Shown: piece after piece, positions 60,463 through 64,000 of the stretch
Numbering within the stretch: position 1 is the first letter of the stretch
How the letters are laid out: the number at the start of each line of letters is the position of its first letter
The notes under the pieces: generated by a model
What the model was told of the DNA's origin: nothing
Seen by the model: the letters and a program-made list of their open reading frames with translations, nothing else
The model's database searches: none
Assembly (NCBI RefSeq): GCF_029433105.1
Contig: NZ_JARNTW010000012.1
Coordinates: forward strand, 1 to 64,000
Source: Runella sp. MFBS21
Lineage (GTDB): Bacteria > Bacteroidota > Bacteroidia > Cytophagales > Spirosomataceae
DNA: 64,000 bases
Direction: 5' to 3'
Position numbers and translations under genes: made by a program

Positions 60463-62625
60463 ATGTACCGTTTTTTGCCGCTGTTGTTGTTTGTATTTAC
60501 GGCAACTTTTGCCCAAAAGAAAAACGAAGCTTTCCAATATCACATCAAAGAACTGAACTCTCCCCTCAAAATCGACGGTATTGAGGATGACGAAGCTTGG
60601 CAACATACTCAAACTGCCAAAGACTTTTTTATGATAACGCCGATGGATACGAGTCAATCGCGCGCCAAAACCGAGGTAAAACTGGCTTACGACAAAAATC
60701 ACCTCTATATCCTAGCCGTCAACTACAAGCCCGTCAAAGGGTCGTTTGTGGTAGAGTCGCTCAAACGTGATTTTAATTTTGGAGCCAACGACAACTTTTT
60801 TGTGGTGCTCGATACTTTCGAGGATTTGACCAATGGCTTCTCTTTTGGGGCAAGTGCAGCGGGGGCTTATTGGGATGGGCAAGAAGCCGACGGTACTTTT
60901 ATTAATCTTAATTGGGATAATAAGTGGCATTGTGTTACCAAAAACTACGATGACCGCTGGGTGTGGGAGGCATCTATTCCGTTCAAAACCATTCGGTATC
61001 GCCCCGAAAATACCCGCTGGGGCATTAACTTTAGTCGCTTAGACCTTACTATCAACGAAAAATCGGCTTGGGCACCCGTGCCGCGTCAATTTCAATCGGC
61101 CAATTTGGGCTATGCGGGAGTGCTTGTATGGGACAAGCCTCTCCCTCCTGCGGGCAACAATATTTCGCTGATTCCGTATGTGTCGAGCAGTGTTTCTAAA
61201 AATCATATTGCCGATAGTCCTGCCGACTGGCGACCCAATATCGGCGGTGACGCCAAAATAGCCCTCAATTCTTCGCTCAATCTCGACCTTACGGTCAATC
61301 CTGATTTTTCGCAGGTAGAAGTGGATGTCCAACAAACCAACCTCGACCGCTTTGAATTGTTTTTTCCCGAACGTCGCCAATTTTTTCTCGAAAATGCCGA
61401 TTTGTTTGCGAGTTTTGGTTTTTCGTCTTTACGGCCTTTTTTCTCGCGTCGTATTGGTTTGGGGGTACCAATTGACTTTGGGGTACGAATGAGTGGTAAG
61501 CTTGACAAAAATTGGCGCATTGGGGTGCTTGACACCCAAACCCGCAAGCAAGGTGACTTACCTGCCCAAAACTTCGCGGTAGTGGCGCTTCAACGCAAGG
61601 TTTTTGCCCGCTCAAATGTGGGGATACTTATGGTCAACAAAGAGTCGTTAGGATACGACGAACAGATTCATAAGTCGTTTTCGCAGTACAATCGCAACAT
61701 CGGTATGGAATACAATTTGGCTTCGGCCAACAACGTATGGACGGGTAAAGCATCGGTGCTAAAATCATTTAGTCCACATCTTACGGGCAATGATTTTGCG
61801 GTGGCAACTAGCCTCAATTTCAACAAAGCCAATGTGTTTTGGCAATGGCGCCACGAAATCGTGGGTGAAAATTACAATGCAGAAGTGGGCTACGTACCCA
61901 ACGCCGCTCGTAGAGGATACCAAATGGCAATGCCTAACGTAGGTTATTTGTTTTTTGTCAATTCCAAAACCCTCATCAGTCACGGGCCTCTGTTGCAAAC
62001 GACTTTGTTTTGGAACAAATCAAATCATCTGACCGACAACGAGACATTTTTGGCCTATAATTTCAATTTTCGCAATCGCGCCATTGGTATGATTTGGGCT
62101 GCCACCAATTATGTGCAGCTCCTCTCCCCCTTCGACCCTACCAATACAGGCCGCGAACGGCTCCCTGCTGGCTCTAATCACTACTGGAAATCGTGGGGAA
62201 CGGATTTTACCTCTAGTCCGCGTACCAAATTTACCTATGCGTTTAGTACACGCTACGGCGGGTTTTATGCCAATGGTACGCGTCTTAATCTCCGCACTAC
62301 GCTGGGGTATCGTTTTCAGCCATACGTAGCTACGAAGTTTTCGGTCGATTACAACATTATCAAAGTGCCTTATCTCCAAAAACCCGTTGAGTTGCTTCTG
62401 GTAGGCCCACGTATCGATGTTACTTTCCGCAACAATCTCTTTTGGACGACTTTCTTGCAATACAACAATCAAGCCGACAACGTAAACCTCAATACACGTT
62501 TACAGTGGCGCTACCAACCCGCCTCTGATTTGTTTATTGTTTATACCGACAATTACCTTCCCGAAAACCTCCGCGTCAAAAACCGTGCTATCGTGCTAAA
62601 ACTGACGTATTGGTGGAATGTGTAA
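60463..62625 (+). CDS. DUF5916 outer-membrane protein with carbohydrate-binding domain
   Basis: About 720 residues from the ATG at 60463 (signal peptide MYRFLPLLLFVFTATFAQ). An N-terminal CBM9-like beta-sandwich (about 30-215) has SPLKIDGIEDDEAWQ, FVVLDTFEDLTNGF and WVWEASIPFKTIRY. DUF5916 follows (LTVNPDFSQVEVD, FELFFPERRQFFLENADLF, FFSRRIG), and then alternating amphipathic strands that look like an outer-membrane barrel ending LKLTYWWNV. These proteins are found widely in Bacteroidota; the role is unknown, and substrate binding at the surface is inferred. The upstream in-frame ATG at 60394 precedes the signal peptide and is rejected. Confidence 0.85.
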   Translation: MYRFLPLLLFVFTATFAQKKNEAFQYHIKELNSPLKIDGIEDDEAWQHTQTAKDFFMITPMDTSQSRAKTEVKLAYDKNHLYILAVNYKPVKGSFVVESLKRDFNFGANDNFFVVLDTFEDLTNGFSFGASAAGAYWDGQEADGTFINLNWDNKWHCVTKNYDDRWVWEASIPFKTIRYRPENTRWGINFSRLDLTINEKSAWAPVPRQFQSANLGYAGVLVWDKPLPPAGNNISLIPYVSSSVSKNHIADSPADWRPNIGGDAKIALNSSLNLDLTVNPDFSQVEVDVQQTNLDRFELFFPERRQFFLENADLFASFGFSSLRPFFSRRIGLGVPIDFGVRMSGKLDKNWRIGVLDTQTRKQGDLPAQNFAVVALQRKVFARSNVGILMVNKESLGYDEQIHKSFSQYNRNIGMEYNLASANNVWTGKASVLKSFSPHLTGNDFAVATSLNFNKANVFWQWRHEIVGENYNAEVGYVPNAARRGYQMAMPNVGYLFFVNSKTLISHGPLLQTTLFWNKSNHLTDNETFLAYNFNFRNRAIGMIWAATNYVQLLSPFDPTNTGRERLPAGSNHYWKSWGTDFTSSPRTKFTYAFSTRYGGFYANGTRLNLRTTLGYRFQPYVATKFSVDYNIIKVPYLQKPVELLLVGPRIDVTFRNNLFWTTFLQYNNQADNVNLNTRLQWRYQPASDLFIVYTDNYLPENLRVKNRAIVLKLTYWWNV

Positions 62626-62768
62626 TAAGTCGTAGGTATAGAAGGACTTATAGGATGGGGAAACAATAGGGTTAGTACAAGCAAAAATCATAAGTACCTG
62701 AAAATGATCACATTATATTTGTTATATAAGATTTTTGATCTAATCTTTGCGACAAATATGATTCTTCT

Positions 62769-63248
62769 ATGAATACCTCCTTCGAACGTAGCACTAATAC
62801 AAAAGTAGATTGACTTACACCACCAGAATTAGTAAAGAAACTTGGATATTTCGATTTAGACCCATGCTGTCCATTAGATGCCCCTTTTTATCATGCCAAA
62901 CAAAATTTTACGGTAGATAAAGATGGTTTATCTCAAGATTGGTTCGGTAGGGTTTATCTCAATCCGCCTTATGGCAAAGGAATGGAGTTGTGGATTGAGA
63001 AACTAAAGTTTCATGGAAACGGTATAGCACTTATTTTTGCTCGTACCGAAACAAAATGTTTTTTTGACCACATTTGGAATGCTGCAGACGCTCTACTCTT
63101 TGTCAAAGGAAGGATTCGATTTTATCATGTTTCAGGAATACAAGGGGGAACTTCTGGAGCACCTAGCGTATTTGTGGCTTATGGACAAACAAACGCTCAA
63201 GCATTAAAAAATAGCGGAATAGCTGGGAGATTTTTGTCGTTAAAATAA
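62769..63248 (+). pseudogene. dam: Phage-type DNA N6-adenine methyltransferase (Dam), interrupted by TGA
   Basis: The frame from the ATG at 62769 is open except for one TGA at codon 15. Around it the sequence reads KVD-stop-LTPPELVKKLGYF, where the family has a Trp (…W-TPPEL…). It then continues DLDPCCPLDAPFYHA, VYLNPPYGKGMELWIEKL with the catalytic NPPY, LIFARTETKCFFDHIW and GAPSVFVAYG. So a single G-to-A change (TGG to TGA) has probably inactivated a 159-codon gene. The first ATG after the stop (62982) is past the NPPY motif, so no active shorter form is expected. It ends 4 bp from the end of the convergent gene, next to a DpnI homologue. Confidence 0.85.
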
Positions 63249-63252
63249 ATCG

Positions 63253-63465
63253 TTAAGTTGTTGCTAACTCATAACAAATAAATTCAGCAACGTTAAATTC
63301 AGCATCAAAAATCCACGGATTTTCTTGAAGGAGCTGTATCAATGCTTCGTCTTCATGGCGTACGCCACGTACGATGCCAATCACTTGTAAATTTTCAACT
63401 TCTGAGTCATTTGGGGAGAAAGTTCGCCCTTCTGGAGAAAGAAATATATAGCTTTTTATTTCCAT
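63253..63465 (-). CDS. Small protein coupled to the DpnI-like gene
   Basis: 70 acidic residues (MEIKSYIFLSPEGRTFSPND, IGIVRGVRHEDEALIQLL, FNVAEFICYEL) with no signal peptide, not recognised. The ATG (63463-63465) lies within the last codons of the DpnI-like gene, overlapping by 10 bp. It is therefore almost certainly translated from the same message and may be an accessory or control protein of the endonuclease. Confidence 0.65.
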   Translation of the reverse strand: MEIKSYIFLSPEGRTFSPNDSEVENLQVIGIVRGVRHEDEALIQLLQENPWIFDAEFNVAEFICYELATT

Positions 63466-64000
63466 AGTTTTTTATAATTTCCGTTACCTAAAAACTCCAG
63501 AAGACCTTTATCTCTAAGCACTTGGAGCTGTTGTCTAATTTTATCTTTAATAAAATTATTTTCAGGATATTTCACTCTTAAAGTGTCTTCAAATTTATAA
63601 ACCTCTTTTAGACTAAACTCTTGTTTATTAATCACTTCTAGGCATTTGATGAAGTCAATTATCCAGCCTTTTGAATCAATGTTTTTTCCTCTAATAAACA
63701 CCATTTTATGGTACGATTCTTGGATTACTTCCTGCTGAATACATTTTGCGCCCCTCACAAAAAAAAATTTACCCGCGTCAGGTACTCTTGAAATATCAAT
63801 ATTACAACCTACCCATCCTGCACGCCTCGCTGTCATTGAAAGAGGTTTCCTTTGAATAATTATATCAGGGGTAAAAAAATGCTTAGGAATCATCATAAAG
63901 TCATTAACTGACCACTGTTTTGAATAGGTTAAAAAGAAGAAATTTGGATTGTTGGCTGAGTTAATTCGCTCAATCATGGTAGAGTAAGCACCATCATTGA
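63456..64000 (-). CDS. dpnC: DpnI-type (Dam-replacing) restriction endonuclease, 5' end beyond window
   Basis: The visible 180 residues (NDGAYSTMIERINSANN to the C-terminal NGNYKKLWK) match DpnI closely. Shared motifs include NPNFFFLTY, IIQRKPL, TARRAGWVGCNID, and the C-terminal winged helix with IKDKIRQQLQVLRDKGLLEF. DpnI cuts DNA at GATC only when the adenine is methylated, with both catalytic and winged-helix domains recognising m6A. The catalytic PD-(D/E)xK residues lie in the N-terminal part, which is outside the window, so intactness cannot be judged. The frame stays open to the last base; an ATG at 63977 is internal. Confidence 0.92.
   Translation of the reverse strand, partial: NDGAYSTMIERINSANNPNFFFLTYSKQWSVNDFMMIPKHFFTPDIIIQRKPLSMTARRAGWVGCNIDISRVPDAGKFFFVRGAKCIQQEVIQESYHKMVFIRGKNIDSKGWIIDFIKCLEVINKQEFSLKEVYKFEDTLRVKYPENNFIKDKIRQQLQVLRDKGLLEFLGNGNYKKLWK

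Noticed and set aside
62811-62813. TGA read as Trp (altered code or programmed recoding) in the Dam gene
   Set aside because: Other genes in the window use TGA as a normal stop (for example cheB, umuC, sigma factor). No recoding hairpin or second case is seen, so a nonsense mutation is simpler.

Overview
The window looks like chromosomal DNA of a Bacteroidota species of the Cytophagales type (Runella/Dyadobacter/Spirosoma-like), judged from gene content rather than from a database search. The supporting signs are a SusC/SusD pair with FecR and an ECF sigma factor, promoters of the TAnnTTTG type, weak or absent Shine-Dalgarno sequences, PSD1/DUF1501 cytochrome-type enzymes and large REC-rich hybrid kinases.

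Layout. 0-3 kb: decayed LysR fragments, a REP-like palindrome, a secreted metallophosphoesterase and a coupled small-protein/HNH nuclease cassette. 3-12 kb: polysaccharide and organic-polymer use (GH32, PSD1 protein, DUF1501 protein, a DUF5703 hydrolase whose N-terminus carries a 60-bp minisatellite). 12-19 kb: housekeeping (acyltransferase, creatininase-like protein, WbqC, ClpC, VTC/DUF4956 pair). 19-34.5 kb: catabolic genes (esterase, CE15-like esterase and LysR operon; two GNAT genes; M20 amidohydrolase; GH67-like hydrolase; fecR-susC-susD with a divergent sigma factor), with several families of palindromic repeats between them. 35-45 kb: an S24-type repressor divergent from umuDC, then a CheB/CheR/REC/hybrid-kinase/REC-PAS-kinase signalling cassette without any flagellar or MCP genes. 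45-54.2 kb: a sulfur locus (TauE-like exporter, MBL-rhodanese persulfide dioxygenase-like protein, methyltransferase, two exported rhodaneses, TsdA-like dihaem cytochrome, DsrE-like protein, SoxB homologue, SQR homologue). 54.5-59 kb: AT-richer accessory genes, including three orphan exported proteins and a DarT/DarG toxin-antitoxin pair, ending at tRNA-Lys. 59.5-62.6 kb: FAH-family enzyme and DUF5916 outer-membrane protein. 62.7-64 kb: a broken Dam methyltransferase facing a DpnI-type endonuclease that runs off the window end.

How the parts work together. The most striking system is the sulfur locus. Four 16-bp CRP/FNR-type palindromes (TGTAAC...TTATCAC type) lie upstream of its four main transcription units, and three of them sit at exactly the same distance (29.5 bp, operator centre to box start) from a TAnnTTTG promoter box, the class-II activator geometry. 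This suggests one regulator controlling sulfide/persulfide/thiosulfate handling. The second is at the right edge. A DpnI homologue (family cleaves G-m6A-TC) faces a phage-type adenine methyltransferase whose conserved Trp codon has become TGA, as expected if an active Dam would be lethal beside DpnI.

Starts were often moved to internal Met (or TTG/GTG) codons where a signal peptide, a family N-terminus or the upstream gene indicated it. All functional assignments rest on motif recognition by eye.
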